Origin: Desulfovibrio sp. ZJ209
GTDB lineage: Bacteria; Desulfobacterota; Desulfovibrionia; Desulfovibrionales; Desulfovibrionaceae
DNA: 64,000 nucleotides
Direction of reading: 5' to 3'
Assembly (NCBI RefSeq): GCF_011039135.1
Contig: NZ_JAAKEJ010000005.1
Location: 124,001-188,000 of the forward strand
Shown here piece by piece: positions 1-7,340 of this stretch; position 1 is the first letter of the stretch; the number at the start of each line of letters is the position of its first letter. The position numbers were made by a program, and so were the translations under genes. The notes beneath the pieces were generated by a model. That model searched no databases and had not been told where the DNA came from. It worked only from the letters and a program-made list of their open reading frames with translations.

Positions 1-13
1 GTGCCGCGCGGAG

Positions 14-43
14 AAAAGCCCGGCCTTTTGTGAAGACCGGGCT
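14..43 (-). terminator. Intrinsic terminator of the small membrane-protein gene
   Basis: Read on the minus strand, a 9-bp GC-rich stem (43-35 pairing with 25-17, one G-U pair) is followed by a short run of T. It sits just past the stop of the gene at 100-303. Confidence 0.6.
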
Positions 44-99
44 CATCTCAGGTGAACACATCCGCCGAAAGGCGGCGCGGGGCGGCCCCCGCTTTAGGG

Positions 100-303
100 C
101 TATTCCTTGCCTTCCTCTTCCTCGGCGCGCTCCAGCAAGAGGCCCATGAAGGCCACGGCCGCGAAGGCGCAGTAGACGAGGGCCACCGTGAGGTCAAGCA
201 GCGCCGACCGGCTGGTGGAGACGATCAGGGCAACGACGGGCAGGAGAACGATGGCAGCGGAAGCAAGACGGATGCCGCGCTCGTTTCTTGCAAAACTCAA
301 CAT
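100..303 (-). CDS. Small two-helix membrane protein, function unknown
   Basis: This 67-residue protein is not recognised. It has a short basic N-terminus, two hydrophobic segments at about residues 12-30 and 37-58, and a strongly acidic C-terminal tail of consecutive glutamates, so it is probably an inner-membrane protein with two helices. The start is the ATG at 303 because an AGAGGAG ribosome binding site lies about 10 bases upstream; an in-frame start nine codons further upstream has none. It is monocistronic, ends in a hairpin terminator, and is divergent from rpmB. A perfect TTGACA (425-430, minus strand) may be its -35 element, but the matching -10 is poor. It could be a transporter accessory subunit; nothing in the sequence decides this. 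Confidence 0.6.
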   Translation of the reverse strand: MLSFARNERGIRLASAAIVLLPVVALIVSTSRSALLDLTVALVYCAFAAVAFMGLLLERAEEEEGKE

Positions 304-627
304 TTCAGCATGACTCCTCTGTGGCGGCACAGGGCCGCCGCTTCTCGCACAGGGGAATTCCCGGCGACTTCCCGGCGCGACCCGCGCCGGAGAAGACGGG
401 GTACTTAAGGCCGGCGCGCACGCTTGTCAAGCTCGCTGCGCCTCCCTGCCGGCGGCTCCGCCCGGGGCGCCAGTGTTCCGCATCCGCGGCCCTCGGGAAA
501 ATACTTGAATTTTCTTCAGGAAGGGACTATGTTCGCCGTTCACGCGGTAAGCGCCTGACGGTAATGCGTTCCCCGCCGGGAGTGCCTCCCATGTGGGACA
601 GTTTTCAGCGCATATATGGAGGAACAC
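304..627. other. Divergent intergenic region between the small membrane gene and rpmB
   Basis: No convincing gene is seen here. It holds candidate promoters for both flanking genes (403-430 on minus, 505-533 on plus) and a roughly 90-base leader before rpmB with no clear conserved RNA structure. Confidence 0.5.
505..533 (+). promoter_or_regulatory. Candidate sigma-70 promoter of rpmB
   Basis: TTGAAT at 505-510 and TATGTT at 528-533 are separated by 17 bases. The boxes are only moderate matches, so this is an inference from spacing and position. Confidence 0.4.
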
Positions 628-837
628 ATGAGCAAGGAATGTGATTTCTGCGGCAAAAAGCCCCAGGTGGGCAACCTGGTGAGCCACTCCAACATCAAGA
701 CCAAGCGCCGCTTCAACCCCAACCTGCAGCGCGTGCGCCACCAGTTCCCCGACGGCAGCGTGCGGACGCTCACGGTCTGCACCCGCTGCCTGCGCTCCGG
801 CCTTGTGTCCAAGCCCGCTGTCCGCAAGGCGGACTAG
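628..837 (+). CDS. rpmB: 50S ribosomal protein L28
   Basis: L28 is a small protein of the large ribosomal subunit. The 69-residue product opens with the family's [12 protein letters not shown] pattern, contains two CxxC pairs (C4/C7 near the N-terminus and the TVCTRC segment near residue 53) that suggest a zinc-binding form, and has the basic [13 protein letters not shown] stretch typical of L28. The start at 628 is chosen because GGAGGA lies 7 bases upstream; an in-frame ATG four codons earlier overlaps that site. It is a single-gene unit with its own terminator. Confidence 0.95.
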   Translation: MSKECDFCGKKPQVGNLVSHSNIKTKRRFNPNLQRVRHQFPDGSVRTLTVCTRCLRSGLVSKPAVRKAD

Positions 838-863
838 GCCCGGGCCCTCCGAATGATCCCGGG

Positions 864-894
864 AGCCCCGGCAGTGGATGCCGGGGCTCTTTTC
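864..894 (+). terminator. Intrinsic terminator of rpmB
   Basis: A 9-bp perfect stem, AGCCCCGGC at 864-872 with its complement at 880-888, is followed by a T-rich run. Confidence 0.85.
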
Positions 895-905
895 CTCTTT
901 TCTCC

Positions 906-1880
906 ATGCCGCATGCCCACCCCCGCGCGGACGCGCCAAGTCTGCCCCGCGTCCACGGCTGCCACTGGCGCGTCAGGCCGGCCTTCATCCCCGCCTTTTG
1001 GCGCAATATCACGGGCGCCCACGGCTTCACGAGCTATCGCCAGCGGCGCGACTGGCGCCTCGTGCTCAGCGCCTGCGCGATCCCGTACCGGCTTTCCCAG
1101 TTCGGCGGCAGGGAATATCTCTATGTGCCGCCGCTTCTGGAAAGCGCGGCCCTGCGGGAACTTACGGATTTTGACGCCGAGCGCCGCCGGCCCCCGGCAC
1201 CGCCGCCCCCCGTCCACCGGGGCTGGAAGCTCGCCGGCTGCTTTCTGTTGCCGCTGCTCGTCTGGCACGGCATGCGCGTGGGCTGGTGGCCGGCGCCGGA
1301 AGCGTTCCCGCCGCCGCGGCTGTGGCTCACGGCCGGCGCGCTGGACACCCTGCAGGTGCGGCTGCACGGCGAATGGTACCGCACGGTCACGGCCCTCACC
1401 CTGCATGCGGATGCCGCCCACCTCTGCGGCAATCTCGCCTTCGGGGCGCTGTTCCTGGCGCTGCTCGCGCGCGGCGCCGGCCTCGGGCGCGCCCTGTGGC
1501 TCACTGTTGCGGGCGGCATCGCCGGCAATTGCCTGGCCGTTATCTTAAGGCGCCAGCCGGTGGAAAGCATCGGCTTTTCCACCGCGCTTTTCGCCTGCAT
1601 CGGCGCGCTCTCGGGGCTCATGGCCCTGCGCCAGGCCGGGCGGCGCGAGATGCTGCTGCCCGTGGCCGCCGGCGCGGCGCTGCTCGCCATGCTGGGCACG
1701 GAGGGCGAGCGCACCGACTATCTCGCGCATGTGGCCGGCCTCTGCGCCGGGCTCGTGCTGGGGATGGGGGAGGGCCTCTCGCAGAAACGGAAATGGCCAG
1801 CGCCGCCCCAGTGGCTGTGGGCAACGCTGGCCATCTTGCTGCCTGTGCTCGCGTGGTGGCGGGCCTTCGCCCGTCCCTGA
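906..1880 (+). CDS. Rhomboid-family intramembrane serine protease
   Basis: Rhomboids cleave transmembrane segments inside the membrane with a Ser-His dyad. In this 324-residue protein the catalytic pair is visible as Ser225 in GFSTALF and His275 in the AHVAGLCAGLVLG helix, with the HLCGN asparagine (Asn176) that helps form the oxyanion hole. About six or seven hydrophobic segments span residues 110-320. The first 105 residues form a soluble, arginine- and proline-rich extension that probably lies in the cytoplasm. The ATG at 906 starts just after the rpmB terminator without a strong ribosome binding site, so the true start could be a little further in. Its stop is 7 bases from the stop of convergent ugd. 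The natural substrate is unknown. Confidence 0.85.
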   Translation: MPHAHPRADAPSLPRVHGCHWRVRPAFIPAFWRNITGAHGFTSYRQRRDWRLVLSACAIPYRLSQFGGREYLYVPPLLESAALRELTDFDAERRRPPAPPPPVHRGWKLAGCFLLPLLVWHGMRVGWWPAPEAFPPPRLWLTAGALDTLQVRLHGEWYRTVTALTLHADAAHLCGNLAFGALFLALLARGAGLGRALWLTVAGGIAGNCLAVILRRQPVESIGFSTALFACIGALSGLMALRQAGRREMLLPVAAGAALLAMLGTEGERTDYLAHVAGLCAGLVLGMGEGLSQKRKWPAPPQWLWATLAILLPVLAWWRAFARP

Positions 1881-1887
1881 CAGGGCT

Positions 1888-3225
1888 TTACGCCCCGGGC
1901 GCGCGGCCGATGCAGAAATAGGCGAAGCCCCGGTCGGCCATGGCCTGCGGCGAATAGAGGTTGCGGCCGTCAAAGAGGATGGGCGCAGTCAAGAGCGACT
2001 TGATGCGCGCGAAATCCGGGTTGCGGAACTGGTTCCACTCCGTCACCACGAGCAGCGCCTGGGCGCCGTCGCAGGCGGCGTACTGGTCGTCCACGATTTC
2101 CACCAGCGGGTTGCCGGCGAAGATGCGGCGCGCGTTGTCGGCCGCCACCGGGTCAAAGGCGCGCACCTTCATGCCGGCGCCGGTGAGGGCGTTCACGATG
2201 CTGATGGCAGCGGCCTCGCGCATGTCGTCCGTATTGGCCTTGAAGGCGAGCCCCCAGAGGGCCAGCGTCTTGCCGGCCACGCCGCCCTGCGGCGCGAAAT
2301 ATTCCTCGATGCGGCGTGCCATGTGCGCCTTCTGGCGGGCGTTCACCGCCTCCACCGCGTTGAGGAGCATGGGGTCCACGCCGGCGTCTTCGGCGGTCTG
2401 GATGAGCGCCTTCACATCCTTGGGGAAGCAGGAGCCGCCATAGCCCACGCCCGGGTAGATGAACTGGTAGCCGATGCGCGAGTCCGAGCCGATGCCCACG
2501 CGCACGTCGCGCACGTCCGCGCCCACATGCTCGCAGATGGTGGCGATCTCGTTGATGAAGGAAATCTTGGTGGCCAGCATGCAGTTGGCGGCATACTTGG
2601 TCATCTCGGCGCTGCGCACGGCCATGACGATGATCTTGTCGCGGGTGCGCGCGAAGGGCGCATAGAGCTCGCGCATGAGTTCGGCCGCCCGGGGTGATTC
2701 CGTACCGATGACCACGCGGTCGGGCTTCATGAAGTCGGCGATGGCGTCGCCTTCCTTCAAAAATTCGGGGTTGGAGACGACCTCCACCTTGAGGTCGGCG
2801 CCGCGCGCCGCCAGCTCTTCCTCAATGATGCCGCGCACCATGTCGGCGGTGCCCACCGGCACCGTGGACTTGTCCACCACCACGAGGTCCTTCCGCATGG
2901 TCTCACCGATCTCGCGCGCCACCTGGCGCACATAGCTCAAGTCGCAGGAGCCGTCGGGCAGCGGCGGCGTGCCCACGCAGATGAAGACGCAGTCGGCGTC
3001 GGCGATGCCCTGCGCGAGGCTGGTGGTGAAGGTAAGGCGCCCGTCGGCGCGGCTGCGGCGCACCATGGGCTCGAGCCCGGGCTCATAGATATGGACGGAG
3101 CCGGAATTGAGCTTTTCCACAACTGCGGGATTCACGTCCACGCAGGTGACGGTATTGCCCATTTCCGCAAAACAGGCGGCGCTGACAAGGCCCACATAGC
3201 CCGTACCGACGATACACAACTTCAT
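1888..3225 (-). CDS. ugd: UDP-glucose 6-dehydrogenase
   Basis: It oxidises UDP-glucose to UDP-glucuronate with two NAD+, feeding polysaccharide or lipid A sugar synthesis in the cytoplasm. The 445-residue protein begins with a Rossmann motif (GTGYVGL, residues 7-13), has the FICVGTPP segment near 81-88, the central dimerisation helix, and the catalytic Cys266 in GYGGSCFPKD. Length is normal for the family. The frame is open far upstream, but the start at 3225 is clear: it begins exactly at the Rossmann strand and has a GGGGAGA site 8 bases upstream. It is divergent from acpS and monocistronic, with no sugar-nucleotide genes nearby. Confidence 0.95.
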   Translation of the reverse strand: MKLCIVGTGYVGLVSAACFAEMGNTVTCVDVNPAVVEKLNSGSVHIYEPGLEPMVRRSRADGRLTFTTSLAQGIADADCVFICVGTPPLPDGSCDLSYVRQVAREIGETMRKDLVVVDKSTVPVGTADMVRGIIEEELAARGADLKVEVVSNPEFLKEGDAIADFMKPDRVVIGTESPRAAELMRELYAPFARTRDKIIVMAVRSAEMTKYAANCMLATKISFINEIATICEHVGADVRDVRVGIGSDSRIGYQFIYPGVGYGGSCFPKDVKALIQTAEDAGVDPMLLNAVEAVNARQKAHMARRIEEYFAPQGGVAGKTLALWGLAFKANTDDMREAAAISIVNALTGAGMKVRAFDPVAADNARRIFAGNPLVEIVDDQYAACDGAQALLVVTEWNQFRNPDFARIKSLLTAPILFDGRNLYSPQAMADRGFAYFCIGRAPGA

Positions 3226-3387
3226 ATTTTTCGCTCTCCCCGCGCTTGGCGTTCTTGCTGGCATGCGGCCCGCGCCTGGCCCCCCGGCGACTTGACGCCG
3301 CGCCCGGGATGACGCCAGAATGCGTTGCCGCAGCCGGCATTCATAGACGATTTTTCCCCGGCGGGCAAGCGAGCGGAGGTGAGGCCG

Positions 3388-3762
3388 GTGATCGTGGGCC
3401 TGGGCATCGACATGACGGAGCTTGAGCGCATCCGGGCGGCGCATGCGCGCTTCGGGCGCCGCTTCCTCGAAAAATTCCTCGCGCCCGGGGAGCTGGCCGC
3501 GCTCCCCAAGGCGCCCCGCCCCTCCCTGCTCGCGGGCCGTTTCGCCGCCAAGGAGGCGGCGGCGAAGGCTCTCGGCACGGGCTTTTCCGGGGGCATCGGC
3601 CCCTGCGAGATAGAAGTGGTGCCCGCCCCCACGGGCGCGCCCGGCCTCGTCTTTCACGGGCACGCCCGGCAAAGGGCCGGGCAACTGGGCGTGCGCGCGG
3701 CCCATCTCTCCATCAGCCATGAACGCTCCCACGCCGTGGCCGTGGTGGTGCTGGAGGCCTAA
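3388..3762 (+). CDS. acpS: Holo-[acyl-carrier-protein] synthase
   Basis: AcpS moves 4'-phosphopantetheine from coenzyme A to a serine of acyl carrier protein, activating it for fatty acid synthesis. The 124-residue product carries both signature motifs: [12 protein letters not shown] with the metal-binding Asp8, and [15 protein letters not shown] with Glu56. The start is taken as the GTG at 3388, which has a strong GGAGGTGAG site at 3375-3383 and places the protein's N-terminus where the family begins; longer readings lack a site. The stop overlaps the next start (TAATG), so acpS and nnr are translationally coupled. Confidence 0.93.
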   Translation: MIVGLGIDMTELERIRAAHARFGRRFLEKFLAPGELAALPKAPRPSLLAGRFAAKEAAAKALGTGFSGGIGPCEIEVVPAPTGAPGLVFHGHARQRAGQLGVRAAHLSISHERSHAVAVVVLEA

Positions 3763-5411
3763 TGGACACACGTGCGGACTTTTGCGCCCTGCTCCCTCCC
3801 CTGCCCCTCCCGGAAGAGATGCGGCAATGGGACGCGGACGCGGCGGCGCTCGGCCTTTCCCCGGCCATGCTCATGGAAAATGCCGGCCATGCGGCGCTGG
3901 ATGTGCTGCTCGGCCATTGCCCGGACGTGGAGGGCGCGCCCGTGTGGCTCTTCATGGGCAGCGGCAACAATGGCGGCGACGCCGCCTGCATCGCGCGCCT
4001 GCTGGCGGACAGGGGCGCGCAGCCCCTGCTCTTCCACGCGCGGCCGCTGGAAGCCGCGGGCGGGGCAAGCGGCCTCCATCTCTCGCTCGCGCGCGCCAAC
4101 GGGGTGCGCACGGCGCCCCTCGCGGAACTTGACGCCGCCATCTCGTCCGCCCTCGCCGCCGGGGGCGCGCCGCCGCGCATCCTTGTGGACGGCCTGCTCG
4201 GCACCGGCTTTTCGGGCACGCTCAGGCCTGACATGCAGGCCGCCATCGAGCGGATGAACGCCCTTTCCGCGGGGCTTCCCGGCTGTTTCGTGCTCGCCGT
4301 GGACATCCCCTCCGGGCTCGATGCCGTAAGCGGGCGCCCCTCCCCGGTGGCCGTGCGCGCCCACGCCACCGTGAGCCTCGCCGCGGCCAAGCCCGGCCTC
4401 GTGCCGCCGCATGCCGCCCCCTGGGTGGGCTGCCTCCATGTGGGCGACATCGGCATGCCGGCGCCGGTGCGCCGGCCCGTGCGCCACTACCTGCTGGACG
4501 GGCACGCCCTCGGCGCGCTCCCCGCGCCCGCGCCGGAGAGCTACAAGAACAGCTTCGGGCATGTGCTCGTCATTGGCGGCGCACCGGGCCTGTCCGGCGC
4601 CGGGCACCTGGCGGCGGCTTCGGCCCTGCGCGCGGGCGCGGGCCTCGTGAGCGCGGCCGCGCCGGGAAGCGCCCTTGCGGCCATCAGGAGCGGCTGGCCC
4701 GAGATCATGACCGTGGGCCTCGGCCCGGAGGACGCCGAACTCTGGCCCCGGGAACTGCCGGAAAACCTGCTCACCGCGCTGGGCCGGGCCACGGCGCTCG
4801 CCGTGGGGCCGGGCATGGGCCGAGGCGAGGATGCCGCCGCCTTTCTCGCGGCGCTCTTGGCGCTCCCTGGGCGGCCGCCGGCGGTCATCGACGCGGACGC
4901 GCTCATCCTGCTTGCCCATGAGCGGTCGCTCTTCTCGCGGCTGACCGCAGCCGATGTCCTCACGCCGCATCCCGGCGAGGCTGCGGCGCTGCTCGCCACC
5001 GACACCGCCAATATCCAGGGGGATCGCCCCGCAGCCCTCGCCGCCCTGTGCGGGCTCTCCCCGGCCGCTGTCGTCCTCAAGGGCGCCGGCACCCTTGTGG
5101 GGCAGGCCGGGTCGCCGGTGTTCCTTTCGCCCTATGCGGTGCCCGCGCTGGCCATGGGCGGCTCCGGCGATGTGCTGGCCGGCTGCATCGCCGCCCTGCT
5201 CGCCCAAGGCAGCCGACAGGGGGGCGCGGCCCTGCGCGCGGCGGCCATTGGCGTTGCCCTGCATGCGCTCGCCGGGCGCGAACTCGGGTGTGCTTTCCCC
5301 GCTCGCGGCTGCCGCGCCTCGGAGCTTGCCGACGCGCTGCCGCAGGTGCGCGCGGGGCTTGCTCCAGACTCCGCCGGCGTTTGGGAGCGTCGCCTGCCAT
5401 GGCCCGCGTGA
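3762..5411 (+). CDS. nnr: Bifunctional NAD(P)HX epimerase / ADP-dependent NAD(P)HX dehydratase
   Basis: This enzyme repairs hydrated NADH and NADPH: the N-terminal half epimerises R-NAD(P)HX and the C-terminal half dehydrates the S form using ADP. The 549-residue protein has the YjeF N-terminal domain at about 15-225, with MGSGNNGGDA at its nucleotide pocket and VDIPSGLDA near 185, and a ribokinase-like C-terminal domain at about 250-530 with VLTPHPGEAAALL, VLKGAGT and the AMGGSGDVLAG anion hole. The start overlaps the acpS stop by one base, and its end overlaps tsaE by 13 bases. The acpS-nnr-tsaE neighbourhood is common in bacteria. Confidence 0.95.
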   Translation: MDTRADFCALLPPLPLPEEMRQWDADAAALGLSPAMLMENAGHAALDVLLGHCPDVEGAPVWLFMGSGNNGGDAACIARLLADRGAQPLLFHARPLEAAGGASGLHLSLARANGVRTAPLAELDAAISSALAAGGAPPRILVDGLLGTGFSGTLRPDMQAAIERMNALSAGLPGCFVLAVDIPSGLDAVSGRPSPVAVRAHATVSLAAAKPGLVPPHAAPWVGCLHVGDIGMPAPVRRPVRHYLLDGHALGALPAPAPESYKNSFGHVLVIGGAPGLSGAGHLAAASALRAGAGLVSAAAPGSALAAIRSGWPEIMTVGLGPEDAELWPRELPENLLTALGRATALAVGPGMGRGEDAAAFLAALLALPGRPPAVIDADALILLAHERSLFSRLTAADVLTPHPGEAAALLATDTANIQGDRPAALAALCGLSPAAVVLKGAGTLVGQAGSPVFLSPYAVPALAMGGSGDVLAGCIAALLAQGSRQGGAALRAAAIGVALHALAGRELGCAFPARGCRASELADALPQVRAGLAPDSAGVWERRLPWPA

Positions 5412-5869
5412 GGCTGAAAAATCTTGAGGATACCGGGCGCTTCGGGCGCCTGCTCGGGGAGCTTCTGCCCGCCTCCGGCGTGCGCGCGCTCCTCCTGCGC
5501 GGGAGGCTCGGCAGCGGCAAGACCACGCTCACGGCCGCGCTCGTGCGCGCGCTCCCGGGCGGGGACGAGGCCGAGGTCTCAAGCCCCTCCTTCACGCTCT
5601 GCAATATCTACCCCACCACGCCCGCCCTTGTGCACTGCGATCTCTACCGCTCGCCAGGGCACGCGCCGGAGGAGCTCGCGGACGCCCTTGACGCCGGGGA
5701 CGCGCTCGCGGTGGTGGAATGGGCCGACAGCCTTGACGCCAGCCTGCTCCCCGAGGATTTTCTGGACATCTCCTTCAAGATGGAGGATGATGCGAGGCTC
5801 CTGCTCCTCAAAGGTGCCGGCCCCCGCGGCGAAGCCCTTGCCACCGCGCTGGCAAGGGCCATGGCCTGA
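5399..5869 (+). CDS. tsaE: tRNA threonylcarbamoyladenosine biosynthesis ATPase TsaE
   Basis: TsaE is the ATPase that works with TsaB and TsaD to make t6A37 on ANN-decoding tRNAs. The 156-residue protein has a Walker A loop at residues 35-42 (GRLGSGKT), the switch region SSPSFTL, the HCDLYR motif and the VVEWAD segment, all typical of the family. The ATG at 5399 lies within the last 13 bases of nnr; it puts the P-loop at the usual place and no better start is seen. It is the third gene of an overlapping operon. Confidence 0.93.
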   Translation: MARVRLKNLEDTGRFGRLLGELLPASGVRALLLRGRLGSGKTTLTAALVRALPGGDEAEVSSPSFTLCNIYPTTPALVHCDLYRSPGHAPEELADALDAGDALAVVEWADSLDASLLPEDFLDISFKMEDDARLLLLKGAGPRGEALATALARAMA

Positions 5870-5957
5870 AGGCGGCCCGGGCACCAGCCACAGAGGGGCA
5901 CGGCCACAGGCTCCCGCAGGCGGCACACTGCCGCGCAATGGCTAACCGGGGTTGGGC

Positions 5958-7181
5958 ATGAAGATTCTGGTGCAAAAGTTCGGCGGCACTTCGGTGGCGA
6001 CGCTGGAGAGCATGAAGATGGTGCGCGGCAAGGTGCTGGACGGCCTCGCGCGCGGCAACAAGGTCATCGCCGTGCTCTCGGCGCGCGCCGGCGAGACCAA
6101 CCGCCTCCTGGCGCTGGCCGACGAGTGGTCGCCCGCGCCGGACAGGGCGGAATGCGACGTGCTTGTCTCCACCGGCGAGCAGGTGTCCGTCAGTCTCTTC
6201 ACCATGCTGCTCAAGGATGCGGGCGTAAGCGCCCGTTCGCTTTTGGGCTGGCAGGTGCCCATCACCACGGACGACGATTTCGGGCGCGCGCGCATCATCG
6301 CCATCAACAGCGAGGAATTGCGGCGCCTTTTCGGGCACTACGACGTGCTGGTGGTGGCCGGCTTCCAGGGCGTGACCGCCGACGGCCGCATCACCACCCT
6401 CGGGCGCGGCGGCTCGGACACTTCGGCCGTGGCGCTCGCCGCGGCGCTGGATTCCGCGGACTGTGAGATTTATACCGACGTCGACGGCGTCTACACCACC
6501 GACCCCAATATCTGCTCAGCCGCGCGCAAGATGGAGCGCGTGGCCTATGACGAAATGCTGGAAATGGCGAGCATGGGCGCCAAGGTGCTCCACATCCGTT
6601 CCGTGGAGTTCGCCAAGAAGTACAAGGTGCCCGTGCATGTGCGCTCCACATTCACCGACGACCCCGGCACTCTCGTCACCCAGGAGGATTCCAGCATGGA
6701 AGCGGTTCTTGTTTCCGGCATCGCATATGACAAGGACCAGGCCCGCGTGACCCTGCGCGACGTGCCCGACGTGCCCGGCATGGCCGCGGCCGTTTTCGGC
6801 CCGCTCTCGGAACGGGGCGTGCTCGTGGACATGATCGTCCAGAACACGAGCCTGGACGGCCACACGGACATGACCTTCACCATCACCCGCAAGGACCTGC
6901 CCCAGACGCTGGAGATCATGGACGAGGTGGCGCGCAAGATCGGCGCCTCGGAAGTGCTGCACGACGTGAGCGTGGCCAAGGTCTCGGCCATCGGCGTGGG
7001 CATGCGCAACCATTCGGGCGTGGCCGCCCGCGCCTTCGCCGCGCTGACCCAGGAGGGCATCAACATCCTCATGATCAGCACGTCGGAAATCAAGATCACC
7101 ATCCTCATCCAGGAGAAGTATGTGGAGCTCGCCGTGCGCATCCTCCACGACACCTTCGGCCTGGACTGGGACCTCGGCTAG
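5958..7181 (+). CDS. lysC: Aspartate kinase
   Basis: It phosphorylates L-aspartate to open the lysine, threonine, methionine and diaminopimelate pathway. The 407-residue protein starts with the KFGGTS nucleotide-binding motif, has GRGGSDTSAVALA near 150-160, and ends with two ACT domains (about 265-335 and 345-405) that normally bind lysine and threonine for feedback control. The start is ATG 5958; a TTG two codons upstream is possible. The ribosome binding site (GGGG, 6 bases upstream) is weak. It sits 88 bases after tsaE on the same strand and may share its transcript. Confidence 0.95.
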   Translation: MKILVQKFGGTSVATLESMKMVRGKVLDGLARGNKVIAVLSARAGETNRLLALADEWSPAPDRAECDVLVSTGEQVSVSLFTMLLKDAGVSARSLLGWQVPITTDDDFGRARIIAINSEELRRLFGHYDVLVVAGFQGVTADGRITTLGRGGSDTSAVALAAALDSADCEIYTDVDGVYTTDPNICSAARKMERVAYDEMLEMASMGAKVLHIRSVEFAKKYKVPVHVRSTFTDDPGTLVTQEDSSMEAVLVSGIAYDKDQARVTLRDVPDVPGMAAAVFGPLSERGVLVDMIVQNTSLDGHTDMTFTITRKDLPQTLEIMDEVARKIGASEVLHDVSVAKVSAIGVGMRNHSGVAARAFAALTQEGINILMISTSEIKITILIQEKYVELAVRILHDTFGLDWDLG

Positions 7182-7187
7182 GCCCGC

Positions 7188-7334
7188 ATGGACAGTTTCA
7201 AGAGACGGGGAGGCGCCCCGCGAAGAGCCGGGCGCCCCGCGGCGGCATGGCGTGCGTTTGCCGCCCTGCTCACCCTGCTCCTGCTCGGCGGCTGTTCGCG
7301 CCTGCTTTCCATCGTGGACCCGTCGGCCTTCTGA
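7188..7334 (+). CDS. Very small putative lipoprotein
   Basis: This 48-residue reading frame starts 6 bases after the lysC stop. It has a highly basic N-terminus (seven arginines or lysines in the first 16 residues), a hydrophobic stretch from about 22 to 33, and an LLLGGC lipobox with the cysteine at residue 36, leaving a mature peptide of only 13 residues. That is the layout of a signal-peptidase II substrate. No strong ribosome binding site is visible, so it would depend on translational coupling with lysC. Function is unknown. It is convergent with fadD, 6 bases away. Confidence 0.55.
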   Translation: MDSFKRRGGAPRRAGRPAAAWRAFAALLTLLLLGGCSRLLSIVDPSAF

Positions 7335-7340
7335 GCCGGC

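Noticed and set aside
3226..3771. An N-terminal extension of about 180 residues on ugd
   Set aside because: The Rossmann motif begins at 3225 with a good ribosome binding site, and the extension overlaps acpS on the other strand.
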